From: Gnetum montanum
Lineage: Eukaryota; Streptophyta; Gnetopsida; Gnetales; Gnetaceae
Assembly (NCBI GenBank): GCA_015680685.1
Contig: MNCI01028452.1
Span: forward strand, 296,153-353,677
Direction: 5' to 3'
DNA: 57,525 nucleotides
The position numbers and the translations under genes are program-made. Under the pieces are notes generated by a model, which was not told the DNA's origin, did no database searches, and saw only the letters and a program-made list of their open reading frames with translations. Below are positions 1 through 11,191 of this stretch, in pieces; the first letter of the stretch is position 1, and the number at the start of each line of letters is the position of its first letter.

Positions 1-262
1 GTTGAACAAAATAGGAAACCTTCAACAACTCACAGTACTTGGCAAAGTTGGCTGAATCTCTTTAAAGTAAGTCATTTGTAGTTTACATACAACGCAATCA
101 TTACATTTCTCACAACCGCACGCTGCAATAGCACATACACATACTCACATTAACTACTGAGTTTATTTGGAGGTATCTGGGCCTTGGTGTCACCAGAGAC
201 CAGCAGGCACCTAAATCCTGTTCGAGGACACTCGTTGGCGGTCGCGTCCCAAACGGTCACCA
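1..262. other. Unassigned GC-richer segment at the window edge
   Basis: This stretch precedes recognisable integrase homology. In element C (27609–37742) the integrase coding continues upstream at the same point into the zinc-binding region, but no such match is seen here, so element A is interrupted, rearranged or joined to another sequence near 262. Bases 180–262 contain several CpG sites, unlike the AT-rich element that follows. I recognise no coding function. Confidence 0.3.
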
Positions 263-1240
263 ACAGGTGGGATGATTGCTTTAATGGAGAAACTTGAGTA
301 ATGAATCCAACCACTAGAACCCTTTGACATATAGAGCATAGACTTCATGGATTTCATCACACCCATGTCAAATGGAAAGGCATACATAATAGTTGTTGTT
401 AACTATTGTACAAAATGGGCAGAAGAAACAGCCATCACTGACTGTACATCTTCCACTACTACTTGATTTGTACAAAAAAATGTTGTAAATAGGTTTGGAG
501 TATCACATGCATTGATTTTTTATAATGGTACTCATTTCATAGGTGCTAACTTTCACAAGCTCATGCAACACTTGGGGGTTGAGTATAAGTTAACAACATC
601 CTACCACCCCCAAGCCAATGGTCAAGATAAAGTTACCAATAGGGAGATCACAAAAATATTAACAAGAACAATTAGCAAATATAGGAGAGACTAGAGCACA
701 AAACTTAATTATGCCATTTGGGCATACCACTGAACATGAAAACTCCCTATAGGCTACTCTCCCTATGAGCTAGTGTATGAAAAATTACCAACTCTTCCAA
801 TTCAATATGAGCTTTGTACACTTTCAACAACTTGTGACCTTAAACTTGACTTGAGCCTAGTACAGAAAGAGAGGTTGATCAACCTTAACATTCTAGATGA
901 GAATCGATTGGTGGCCCTATTCTTGAATGAAGTGCGTAAAGCATTCAGTAAACAATGCCATGACCTTAGGTTAAGAAAAGTGAAATTTTAACTTTAAGAC
1001 AAGGTCCTCTACTAGAACCCCATAAATGTACCTCAACAAATGAAGTTCCAAACAATGTGGGAAGGGCCTTTTATCATTTATGAAACCTTTCCTTATGGGG
1101 TCATGTTGATTTACAAACCTGAGAGCCTAAACAAAAAGAATCTAGTCAACACACAACAAGTCAAACCTTTCCATGAGCCCAAGAAAGTCAATGCAATCAA
1201 CACCTCATCGAATGGACAACCACACTCAATTTTTCAGATC
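263..1240 (+). pseudogene. Ty3/gypsy integrase core and C-terminal remnant
   Basis: Integrase inserts the retrotransposon cDNA into the genome. About 320–500 matches the first catalytic block of element C's integrase. 512–694 reads HFIGANFHKLMQHLG, LTTSYHPQANGQ and NREITKIL, the conserved region leading to the catalytic glutamate; here the usual Q-x-E is changed to QDKVTNRE. 773–991 and 1040–1240 are the C-terminal part, with MWEGPFIIYETFPYGV typical of the integrase C-terminal fold. At least three in-frame stops and frame changes separate the blocks. Closest relatives in the window are the minus-strand integrases of elements C and E. Confidence 0.8.
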
Positions 1241-1938
1241 TCCTCCTTTCAACTTAGTTGTGCAGGAGATGGCCATCCATGCTAACGATATAAGTGGCTC
1301 CTCAGTTTTTCTACTTTTTTGTTTTTACACCTTTTTGTTTTATACCTTCTTTGTTTTTATACCTTTTTGTTTTACACTTTGTTATTTTTCCAAATTTTTG
1401 TTTTACATCATCCTTATTATGTTTTTTTTTAATATTTTACAATTTCTTTTATACTTTCATTTATTTTGATGTGAATTTTCTTTGTTTTATTTTGGTGTGA
1501 ATTTTATTTGTTTTCTAATAACATTGCTTTATTACCAACATGACTTAGTGGTGCTATAGCTATTTATTAATGGTGGTTGTACCTAATGTTTTTGTTTGCT
1601 CATGTTTGTTTCTATTTTTGAATTTTGATGACTGATAACTAAGACAACTTTCTTTTTCGTGGAATAGGTAGTGAGTCCACATCATCCACCCATCCACCAA
1701 TTTTATGGTTTTCTTGGTTTTGAAAGTAAAAGGTTCCTTTTACATTAATAAAACTTTAAAAAACTTGTGACCTTGGCAGTTTTTAAACTTGGAAAAGATT
1801 CAAAGGTTTGAAAAGGGCGTGTGTGACTTCAAGGGGATTTAATACTCTTTGTACCTCTCTACTTGCTTGAGTGCATATGTGTTTTCATGGATTTCTTCCT
1901 ATTTTGTGTCAACCAAAGGGAAGCTGGTCTTGATAGAG
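1241..1938 (+). other. Spacer between pol and the extra ORF, with a T-rich tract
   Basis: About 1300–1500 is an irregular series of TTTTTGTTTTA-like units (period roughly 15–20). The same T-rich block, in matching orientation relative to pol, occurs after pol in element C (30360–30500), element E (about 40560–40740) and element F (49790–49930), so it is a conserved part of this family. About 1640–1740 also matches 49970–50055. Open frames across it are low-complexity phenylalanine-rich readings and are not believed to be proteins. Confidence 0.55.
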
Positions 1939-3130
1939 ATGAGGGCTGAGCACGCTGAAGTAGAGGTGCAAAAATTGCAAGAAAGGCTCATGACTACAAG
2001 CAGCATAGTGGGATCCTTCTGAAGTTTTTCCTGTAGACCAGCTGGACACTTTCAAAACTAAGCAACTGACCAAACTATTGAAGGAGAATAAGAAGGTGGC
2101 AAAAGAAAAAGAGAAGGCTGTTTGGGATGCCTCTGCAACACAAGCGCAAACTTATGTGCATACCAAGGCACTCAAGGCCTTACAAGAGGAAAATAAGAAA
2201 CTTGTTGTTGACAATCTTCAGTTGACCTCTATGAAGAAGCAAAAGAATGTTCTCAAAGAACATTTTCAATAGTTGCAAGAATAACTCATCAGGGTCAACC
2301 AGAACATGAACCGTTTAGCCAGGCAAAATTGAACCCTCTTGATGGAGGAGGTACGCACCATCTGTCAGAAGACGGCTATTGAAATAAACGCGTGGCAGGA
2401 TGAGGCTAAATGGCATGAAAAGCTAAAGGAGCACTTTTGGGATAAAGTGGGGATGTATGAACAGTGCATCGAGAAGGAGACTCATATGGCCAAGCCCCAC
2501 ATCAATGCTCTCAGTGCTAAACACACTAACTGGTGGGCCATATTGGACACATATGCATTTGCCCACTAGGAGGAAGTTAGGAACCAAGACCTACAAATCC
2601 AGGACCTTACAGAATACATGGAGTTGGAAAACTAGCGGTATGCCAACCTTACCATGTTAACAGTAGGATGCCCGAGAATAGAGCTCGAGCAACAGGTAGC
2701 CACCACCTACATCAAATATGAAATAGAATTTTCAGAACACAAGAAGATATTACAAAAATTGGAGGTTGCAAATTCTGAACTTGAGGTGGTTAAAGCAAGC
2801 TACCATGGGAAAAAAGGTGTCTCAACAGACTTGGCTTGACGGCTTGCAAATTTTCAAGAATACAGAGATAAAGCCAGAGCTTACGAGGAGGAATGGCAGG
2901 TGTTTGCAGCCTTGTATGTCAAAGCAAAAAAAAATGTTTCCTCAACTACCTTGCCAATGGAAGGTGCCGACTCCATCAAACATCGGAACATTGGCATGGA
3001 TGGCACAGGATCCTCGAGCCGAAGAGGAAAAACTCCAGGCCATACTTCAATGCCATCGAGTCTCAAGACCTGGAGCACAAGACAAGGGAAAGCCACCCAT
3101 GGAGGAGCCACCGCACTAGGAAGTACATGA
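1939..3130 (+). pseudogene. Extra ORF downstream of pol, predicted coiled coil
   Basis: From about 2030 to 3130 one reading frame (codons starting at 2078, 2339, 2654 and 2900 are all in phase) stays open except for scattered stops and encodes a Lys/Glu/Gln-rich protein with heptad-like stretches, e.g. KALKALQEENKKLVVDNLQ and ILQKLEVANSELEVVKASY. It ends in a Ser/Thr/Gly-rich tail. A short in-sense opening from 1939 (MRAEHAEVEVQKLQERLM) may be its N-terminal part after a frameshift. It has the same orientation as pol and lies between pol and the 3' LTR, the place where additional ORFs occur in some plant Ty3/gypsy elements. No membrane segment is seen, so it is not an obvious env-like protein. 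Element C has no recognisable equivalent. Confidence 0.5.
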
Positions 3131-3321
3131 GTTCCATCAATTTTGTAGCTACAGGATTTTCTTTCGCATTCCCCATGTTGTGTCTCAATTTTGTTCTGAT
3201 TCCACACTGCGACATGAATCCATTCTCACCAGTCAATTATCCCATACCTATCCACTATGTAATCAATAGAGCTTGTTCTCACTTTAACTTGAGGATGAGT
3301 TTTTATTCAGTTGTCGAGGTA

Positions 3322-4193
3322 TGATGAGTCATGAATTTTTTGGCCGCGATATCGCAGCCATGATATTTGCTTACACAATATCACGTACGTGATATCATAG
3401 CCTAGACGCGATATCGCGTACGTGATATCGCAACCTGTCTTCTCATCTATAAATAAGAGGTAGGCAGATTTGGTAGGTAGTTTTTAGAGTTATTAAGTTT
3501 AAGTTTTCAATAAGTTTTAGTACATTAGTTTTTCCTCTCAACCCTTCTCTCCAAGTGCATGCCTGCAGTGTGGTGATTGTAATTGTATGGCATCCTTATT
3601 CGAGTGTGACGTACTTGGACACGCACATGACCAACAATAAAGATCGAGATTACTTCATCATTGCAGCATCCACTTAGCTTAATTATTTATTTATTTAATT
3701 TTTATTTACTACTTTCTTAGTTGATATCTCTTCACCTTATCTCCTAGTAACGTGGAATGAGTACAACTTAATCACGAGCATTCAAGTGTGACTACTTGGT
3801 AGCCCAGTAGTGTACTTAGGCCATGCGCTTGGTAATCCCAGTGGTAGTTGTGCACGAGGTCCAAGATGTGTATGGATGATTAAGGAATAGATGCTCATCG
3901 CACTTAGGCTAATTTAGATTCTCTCTCACCCTCTTTCTCTCTTTCCTAGTTTAGTTAATATTATTTACCATCATACCCAGGAGTAGCATTAGTGTAGGAA
4001 CACATCATACACCTCACTCTAGACTAAACCATACGTGAAAAAGCTAATACTAGTCTAGGTGGGAAGATAGTGAACTACAATCTACAAGTAACTATTTGGA
4101 TATCACAACTAGTCCATCTGTGGAGTTCGATCGAATCGTGCATGAAACGCCCGATTCGTATGGTTGAGTATAGGGGTACCTCGCCACTCATCA
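3322..4193 (+). repeat. LTR A (3' LTR of element A)
   Basis: 872 bp, TGATGA at 3322 to TCATCA at 4193, preceded by a purine-richer tract (TTGTCGAGGTA) matching the polypurine position of element C. A TATA box (TATAAATA) lies at 3448–3455, so U3 is only about 125 bp. U3 is packed with dyads: GCGATATCGC (3346–3355), an 18-bp perfect palindrome at 3378–3395 and CGCGATATCGCG (3407–3418). The rest aligns with LTRs B, C, E, F and G. Confidence 0.9.
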
Positions 4194-4198
4194 CTCAT

Positions 4199-4900
4199 CT
4201 TTCTTGAATATTTCCAAGGATAATTCTCTAATTCCAAGTTTAGCATCCATAGTGCTAAGCCATGCCTTGTCCATAATAATAGGGAATTGTTATTTAATCT
4301 TCCCCACATGAATGAAAAAAAGTCTACAAGTTAAGATTAGCCACTTGTGATAGTTACAACATCTTCCACTTATCCAATTAAAATAATAATAGACTAATCA
4401 ATCAACTCTAATTACATATTACATTTCTTTAATGGAGGTAAATTTTAGGCCTTCTACATATCCTAAGAAATGAGATTCGCCCTTTATATTAAATCAAAGA
4501 GAGCCTTGCATGGCTTATTTCTTGCTATTTGGAGATAGATTAAAGAACTACCTAGGCTTGTTTATTTCTTGGAAAGTGTTCCTACTTTTATCTATTGTAT
4601 TATAGTTTGTGTAAGTATGACAGTATTTAGATTCTTTTTTGTTGACATTTGAAGCATGTTATTTGCTTGAGAACTTGATGTGTAAGGAGTAGGATTAGAT
4701 GAGGTTCCTATTCCTTGAACCTTTTCTAGGCTTGTCTTACAAAAAGGATGCTTCATTGACCTTGGCTCCCTATTTCTTGTGATGTCTCTTTGTGTATTAA
4801 CTACCCTTGTAGCACCTTTTTGTTACGGTTGTGTTGGCAGTTCTCCTCTTATCACCAATGGTGTTACTAGTGGTCAAGGATTAAAACCTTGATGAGAGTG
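4199..4900 (-). pseudogene. Protease-region remnant of element G
   Basis: On the minus strand, bases around 4290–4205 read KAWLSTMDAKLGIRELSLEI, which aligns with RAWLSTIDTRMGIRDISLEI of element C (about 33850–33780), just downstream of its aspartic-protease motif. This match fixes where element A inserted. The upstream part to 4900 is too decayed to show the DSG motif. Confidence 0.6.
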
Positions 4901-4989
4901 ACCTACAGCTAGTTGATACTTTTAAGATTATAATTTCATCCATGGGGTCATAGGCCTATGGTACTCAACTAGATAGCAATGAGAAGAAG

Positions 4990-7000
4990 CATTAACTAGA
5001 GTACTCCATGGAGATATAGAATGCTAAACATAATATCCATAAAGGTCTGGCTATCAATAGGGATATTATTGCCTCGATGGTGGCATCCCCCATGATAGTG
5101 GTTGTTGCTACTATTGTTAATATTACTCTTGTGGTTGAGAATAAGCCCCACTAGGATAATATGGTTGTTGATAGGGTTATCTCTAATTACCTTGTGGATA
5201 AGGTAATCTTCTGGGCATTTGCTTTTTGTGAAATTTTGGAATAAGCACATATGCCCCAAATTCTTAAAGATGGGCCACAACAAGACAACATCTCTTAGGA
5301 TGTTCATGCTACCACACACTACACCCATTTTTGTCTTCCAAAGTTGAGTTTATAACTTCTTTCACTACAACAACATTTCCTTTGTTTTTGTAATTTTCAT
5401 GTCCATCATCTCTATTCTTCTTCTTATCTTGGTTCCTAATGAATGCTTTTTCAATTTTCTCTTCTACTATCTTAAGTGCTATTGTAGATTTTTCATCCAC
5501 AGAGTCTCATATTTCTTTACCTTTGTTGTAGTATCATTTACTGATTTTTGAATGGGTAGATTTTTTCACTAAGTCTGATCTTCCATGGTTTCCTCCTTCT
5601 ATGTCTCGCAAATTCTCACATCTCTTTTTCTAAGAGTAGGGTCTCTATTGTACTCTTAGGCTAATTCTCTTTTATGTATCTTTCCTTCTTCTTTTACAAC
5701 TTAGTTTAGTGACTATTAGATTTGATGGAATGTTATCTTGGACAATCTGCATAGGCATATACTCCAAGGATCTCTCTTGTTCTATTTCTCAACCCATTAA
5801 TGACATGCTGCAGTTGTTTCCTTTGAAAAACTCCATGACCTAGGCATCTATGTAACAGTGAATAATAGTTTTCCATTACTGTATTAAGGGATTTATGTGT
5901 TTCTTATTTTAATCCTTGGATTTTTTTCTTCAATTTAACACTCTTAAGTAGGTTTAGTGCTTGTCATTGAAGAGCTCTAGTATGGTACTCCATTTTCTAA
6001 TAGATTTTGGTTCTAAGGTTCTATACCAACTTTCTACTTTTCTAGGAAATATCTTTAATTTCTATCAATCATTTTCTTTATTCCATAAAACATAGGCATT
6101 ATGGAATGTTTGAAGATAATGTTGTGGATCTATATTGTATCTCCTTTTGAACTATTAATATCAAGTCGCTTGATGCAACTATTCTTTAGGTTCCTAGTTG
6201 GCATGCACACTACTTCTCTAATGTTGATCATGCTTCAAGTGGTCAATAGGGGCTCTTCATAGTCTCCAAGTTCGTAATTTTCATTGTAGTAGTGCCTCCT
6301 CCATTGCTCATGACATTCTCTTCTCTCATGCCTTAATTCCCTTTCTTTATCTTCCTCATCATCTTCTTCCTTATCCGGATTCCTTCTTCTATTAGTGTAT
6401 CCATCATGATCCCTTCTCCTTTCCTTTTCATGATTCCTTGATCTTTGTCATCTCTTGTTAGAGTCAATTTATGAGTATGATAAAGGAGATTGAGAACTTA
6501 GAGAATTATGTTAGTTGGTTCTCCTTTTATGACTCCTTAATTCATCCCTTTTGAATCTATTAGAGATCTTAGGCCTTGAATTCCTCCTAAGTTTGGAGTT
6601 TGCCTCATCTCTTCTAGAAGTCTCTGCAAGAGCTTAACGTAATTTTGACTTTACAGGATCTTTAGTGCATAAAATAGATGATTGAGAGCTAGATATATAA
6701 GAATGATGAGATGTCTTAGCATTTTATGGCATACATTTCTTCTCTTCAAGGACAATTGTCTATGATGCTCTTTTTCCTTTTTCTTATTCATATCTTACCG
6801 TCATGATAGCATCTCTTCTTACTTGAGCCTCTATTAGCTAATATGGCCTTGTCATATTTTTTGGTAAGTTGATACCCTTCTTATGAATGGACAAGACTTA
6901 ATCTAAGTAGATCTACTTGAAAAATTGACGATGCTAAATGATCATGTGGCAAGATAATGTTGCCTTGTAAGTCTTTCCATCTAAATTGTTCATGTTAGTA
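4990..7000 (-). pseudogene. Decayed gag of element G
   Basis: The minus strand from 5500 to 4996 carries a His/Asn-rich segment equivalent to the same region in elements C (34866–34186) and F (48735–49100), including a Cys/His cluster followed by a Gly/Pro-rich tail. About 6830–5600 aligns by order and composition with the gag core of element C but is broken by many stops. Gag would form the particle that packages the RNA. The start codon cannot be placed. Confidence 0.5.
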
Positions 7001-7275
7001 GCAAAAAAAATGTAAAATTAGGATAACAAGGATCAACATGAGCATATGATATTCTAGTTTGCATCAATCTATTCCAATTTTATTTATTATAATTTTTATC
7101 ATTTCCTTCATTAAGATCGATAGCATGTGGAGATTTTACTTTATGTGTAGAACCATTCTTAACTTTGGTAATGCTTAGATGTATGTTTTGAGATCATTTT
7201 TAAGTGTGAAAGATAAACTTGATAAGACTTGCTACAAAAAACTATGTTAAAATTAGCTAACTAGCAAACATTGAC

Positions 7276-7297
7276 ACATCCCTAATAATAGCACCAA
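7276..7297 (-). promoter_or_regulatory. tRNA primer-binding site of element G (tRNA-Asp type)
   Basis: Read on the minus strand next to the LTR, the sequence begins TTGGTGCTATTATTAGGGAT. Compared with the complement of the 3' end of plant tRNA-Asp it differs only by C-to-T or G-to-A changes. tRNA-Asp priming is known for Athila-like elements and agrees with the RT and integrase signatures of element C. Confidence 0.65.
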
Positions 7298-8095
7298 TCA
7301 TGAGTAGTAGAGAATTCCAACACTCAACCATACAAGTCACAAGTATTCATACACGACTAGATCATAATCCATGGATGCACAATGTAAGTATACTAGTGAG
7401 TTGATAATAAGTTTGTGATCCTTGTCTTCTCACTTGGAGTTAGCAAAGTACAAAATGTATGGTTTAACTCTTAATGAGGTATACGATTTGTTCAGATTGT
7501 TTGGCTTTAAGTATGCTAAGGATAAATATAGTGAAAATGATTATAAATTCTATCAACTAGGAATAATGGAAATATAAAGCTATTACTATACACATCCTAG
7601 GCTAATGTAATTATATCTAGGATTACCAAATAACTTTACCACTAATGAATTAAGTAAAGTCACTACTGGATTACTAAATAATTACATTTTATGCTTGAAA
7701 CCAATAATACTTATTCTGCCCATATTAATGAACATGATAATAGTAACTGACTTAGGAAATGTAAATGACATCAAAATGTAAATATATTCTATGTGTAATA
7801 TTGCAATGATGAAGAACAATCTTAATCTTTATTGTCATTCATGATTTGTGTCCAAGAATAAACCACTCAAATAAAGATATTGTACAACTGTAATTCACCA
7901 CACTGTGAGCATTCACAAGTAACTCTAAGTTCATGAAAACAAATTGCAAGAATTTCACTACAGGTTGGCAAAAATGTATGATTTGACACAACAATGGACT
8001 CATATTTATAAGCATGACCATAGCCCACTACATTGTATATTAAGCTACAATATTGCATCTATGATATCATAGTTCTTCTATCAAATGTTTCATCA
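7298..8095 (-). repeat. LTR G (5' LTR of element G)
   Basis: 798 bp on the minus strand, ending at 7298 (TCATGAG on the plus strand, a variant of the usual TGATGAG). A TATA box is at 8003–8010 (minus strand), leaving a U3 of about 85 bp with the 14-bp palindrome CTATGATATCATAG at 8059–8072 and AATATTG-type motifs, which look like deaminated versions of the CGATATCG motifs in LTR A. Confidence 0.8.
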
Positions 8096-8924
8096 CCAAT
8101 AAAGAAACTAAAGAAGATAAAGCTTCTATTAATATTTTCACTATAAGAAATATTCATCAATCCAAACCAATAGCATATAAGAAAAATTTTTCCTTATATA
8201 AAAAAATTACCATCAATCCAAACATTAAATCTTTTGTTGATGAGAGGGTTGTAGCAAATGCCAAAAATTCTTAACATAAAGTCAATTGTGATGGATAATA
8301 TGTGGTAACATATACTATTGTACCTTGCTCTCCTACAAAAGTTGATATTTTTCTAAAGCTTTCTATTGCTACATTAGATCCTTTTATTATTTTAAGTTCA
8401 AGCACATAGACAAAAAATGATGTTAGCATTGTGACCATCTTCCCTACTAATAATTAATTTTTTCTCTTGATTTTTCAAAGCATCTATTATAAGGTTATAC
8501 ACCTAAGTAGATATCCTAAAATTAGAAAGTTATTTCTTTCTATGATGTTTTTGGTGCTTTCTACTTAGTGATTAAGCATGTGATGTACTTTGAATTTTTT
8601 TACTTATTATTAATATTTTTTTGGAATCCAACAACTCCCTCCCCTCTAAGCAATTAGGTATATCAAAACATGCATGGTTTTCTAGCATAAACAAAAACAT
8701 ATAAGATTTAGGTATTAATGCTTACTTGACTCTTAACAAAAGAAAATGTTAAAAAAGAACTCATAGTTGGGATAAGGCTAAAATGAATATGATAATATTT
8801 TTCATCTTATTTTTTTCATTGCAAAGAAAAAAAGGTTTTTTTATAAGTTTGACAAAGACTAACCTCTCTATTCCTAATATTGCAAGATTAGGTTCATTCC
8901 TTTGATACAAAAAATTTTAACTTC
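8096..8924. other. AT-rich sequence without recognised features
   Basis: No convincing coding frame, RNA gene or transposon terminus is seen here. It lies between the 5' LTR of element G and the first copy of repeat D. Confidence 0.4.
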
Positions 8925-9434
8925 ATTTGATCATTACGTCATTGAATGATAGTTTTAACAACTTTGCAAATCTCTTAGTTGGTTTTCATCTTTTAAACTA
9001 AACATTTAAGTTATAATTTAGACAAACTAGATTTTACATGTGAAAAAAATCCTATTTTTCTACATTATTCCTAAAAATCTTACATAAAGGATGAACAATC
9101 ATTCTTGAAATCAACATAGGGGTAGGGTACTAAGAGTAGTTGAAGCTAAATATTGTAAGTAAGCATATCATTATAAATCATTCAACTTCTTTAATTGTTT
9201 TCCTCCATTGCTTATGCATATTTCATTGATTACTATACATTAGGTTTTTATTTTTATGTTTTTAAATTTTTTTGAGAGAGGAGGGTGGGCAAAAGATAAC
9301 TCAGTATTGCCCATCAAAATCAAACCCATAACTTAGAGTTTTCAAATCAAGACTCTTACCACTAGGCTATAGATTGCAAAAACATCATCATTATTGAACT
9401 TTTTTTTTCTATTACTTGCACATGTTACAAGAGT
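8925..9434 (+). repeat. Repeat D, left copy, split by a SINE
   Basis: 8930–9005 (GATAGTTTTAACAACTTTGC, then CAAATCTCTTAGTTGG) matches 17190–17240 and 18070–18120. 9120–9240 matches 17450–17560, and 9375–9434 matches 17500–17545 and 18230–18285. The repeat stops at about 9434, where the viral primer-site-like sequence starts, and comparable sequence resumes after about 17020. Confidence 0.6.
9246..9372 (-). mobile_element. tRNA-derived SINE, copy 1
   Basis: On the minus strand it reads TAGCCTAGTGGTAAGAG (like a Pol III A box), then TTGATTTGAAAACTC and GGGTTTGATTTTG (a degenerate B box), a C-rich segment (CCCACCCTCCTCTCTC) and an A-rich tail. The same order is found at 38963–38711 (minus) and, shortened, at 17254–17348 (plus). 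It sits inside repeat D. Non-coding; it would have depended on LINE machinery. Confidence 0.6.
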
Positions 9435-9447
9435 TGGCATTGGAGCC
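9435..9447 (+). promoter_or_regulatory. Candidate tRNA-Met primer-binding site of the pararetrovirus
   Basis: TGGCATTGGAGCC differs from the common caulimovirid primer site TGGTATCAGAGCC by three transitions. It lies about 220 bp before the first ORF, where this site is expected, and immediately after the left copy of repeat D. The shortness of the match keeps confidence moderate. Confidence 0.4.
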
Positions 9448-9660
9448 AAGTTGTCTATAGATGGACTAGGAATGTGGGGGCCATGCAGGGTGTAAGGTGC
9501 GTGTGAAGCCAACGAACAGGTGTGAAGCACAACGAGTCATAGTATATCGTCTTAGTCTATCTACATTGACATGCCCAGCAACAACCAATCTTTGTTAGGT
9601 TCCTCAAACCCTTATACTCATCACTTATATGAGTTTTGTAGTACTTCTTCTTGCTTTAGT

Positions 9661-11085
9661 ATGCCACCTCTTCCTAAATAAAGAGAGCTTTATCCACTTC
9701 GTAAGCTTACTTTCCTTGAATCTCTTAGTTCTATGCATTTCTCTAATTATGAGCTTGAAATCAATGGCTCTAGGCTACGCCCAGTCACCCTTTCCTTTTT
9801 CACCCTAGGGGAGGTTAGGAAATGGATTGTTGTAGGCTATAATTAAATCCACATTGCTAAGCTTGACATCCAAATCCACTTGTATTTCAACTATAGGCTA
9901 AAGAACCCTTACTGGATTTCCCTAGTAGATTATTGATTCAAAAGCTTCAAGGACACCATTATAACACAAGCCAAAGGATGCCTTGAATCAAATGCCTTAG
10001 TTGTAACTCTCCCAAATTTCACCTTGTCTTTAAGAGATCATAAATTAACTAGTAGTTTTATGGTAATAGAATATATTCCCTTAGACATGAAGCATGGTAG
10101 TATATACACAACAATAGGTACTATGCTGGTATTTCAGTTATTTCAAAGCGTTAGCATCAAAACTCTCCTACCATTTGGAGAGCAATCTGTGTCTTGTGGA
10201 ACAACTAATATTGAATATGGGTCAACTTTAAATACTAAGGATTTACCTATTCACACCCTCTACCCTTAGCTAGACAATACCCTAGAAGACTTCTATGAGC
10301 ACATAATACCTAAAAGATCAAGTCATAACTTGGGGAAAAGGTATTATAAAGTAAGCCTAAAAACTCCAAATTTTTTACAAATAGATACATTCTATCCCTT
10401 CGAATAATGAGAATAATCACAAAAAAGAATCCTTCCACTAATTAAATACTCTTCTACCTTACTTCCCAGGAGAAGATCCTTTAACATGCCTAAGAATGAA
10501 ACCAAAATAGAAGCCTCTATTAGAAAAATCTTCAAAGAATTAGGGATCACATATGATATAGACAAACTTCTAGGAAGATCTCTAGTTGAAGCTCCCATAA
10601 AAATATTTGAAAAACTAACGAAAGACAAAGGAAAATAACCCTAGGTAGACTTAGAAGATCATATAGAAACTACTGATTCAAGTAGTGATTTTGAACCATG
10701 CACCCACAATTTTGCATTTAAGTATGATCACCAATACCATTGTGCAGAATGCGATGCTTTACTTTTAATTAGTATGAACACATCTAAAGAACCTAAGGCT
10801 GAACAATCTAAGCCAAATTTTGAAAAACCCCATTTTCTTTTTCAGAAATTATCTATAGACCCACCAAAAGACACCATTAGGTTACAAAATTGGGCTAATA
10901 ATAGGATTAGTACCTTAATTAGTCATCACTACTCTATGGATGGTAAGATAACAAAAGCATTTAAAAAAATAGATAAGGTTTCAAAAAGCCTAAAGCACCT
11001 ACAGAAAAAATGGATTCCCAAACAAAATCCTAAAGCCAAAAGAAGCCCCCAAGGAAGATCTAAATACCATACCAAAATATGGTAG
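9661..11085 (+). pseudogene. Movement-protein-like first ORF of the pararetrovirus
   Basis: One frame runs from ATG 9661 to a stop at 11085, interrupted by several stops (first at 9679, within the first ten codons). The region 9860–10260 has the pattern of the 30K movement-protein superfamily: alternating hydrophobic strands, a conserved LVD segment followed by an aromatic/basic position (about 9930), and a Gly/Asn-type turn. Movement proteins carry plant viruses through plasmodesmata. The C-terminal third (10774–11085) is Lys-rich and helical. The ORF's position directly after the primer site fits. The downstream coat-protein ORF is in another frame. Confidence 0.55.
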
Positions 11086-11191
11086 TAACACGGATTCTCC
11101 CAATCCTCTACATGACCATAGGAAAAAATACACTAGAGACCAAAAAGGAAAATCCAAGGTAAATGCCAACGAATAATCAACATTTAGAACA

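Larger units (their letters stand above)
263..4193 (+). mobile_element. Element A: 3' part of an Athila-like Ty3/gypsy retrotransposon
   Basis: In order: integrase remnant, T-rich spacer, an extra coiled-coil ORF and a 3' LTR ending TCATCA at 4193. The coding parts align with element C (27609–37742), which lies on the opposite strand. The 5' half and 5' LTR are outside the window. The sequence right after the LTR (from 4199) is protease coding of a minus-strand relative, so A inserted into element G. Its right target duplication would be 4194–4198 (CTCAT); the left partner cannot be seen. Many in-frame stops show it is inactive. Confidence 0.8.
4199..8095 (-). mobile_element. Element G: 5' part of a minus-strand Athila-like element
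   Basis: Reading right to left: 5' LTR (8095–7298), primer site (7297–7276), gag (about 7000–4990) and part of the protease region (about 4900–4199). It is cut at 4198 by the 3' LTR of element A; the remaining pol and 3' LTR should lie beyond A's left end, outside the window. The right target duplication would be 8096–8100 (CCAAT). Heavily mutated: no ORF longer than about 110 codons survives. Confidence 0.75.

Noticed and set aside
1294-1500. Phenylalanine-rich open frames after integrase that resemble membrane proteins
   Set aside because: They are readings of a T-rich low-complexity block that is repeated non-coding sequence in elements C, E and F.
2881-3324. Open frames of 108 and 143 codons on both strands near the end of element A
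   Set aside because: They overlap the end of the coiled-coil ORF in other frames and run toward the LTR; no domain, no family conservation.
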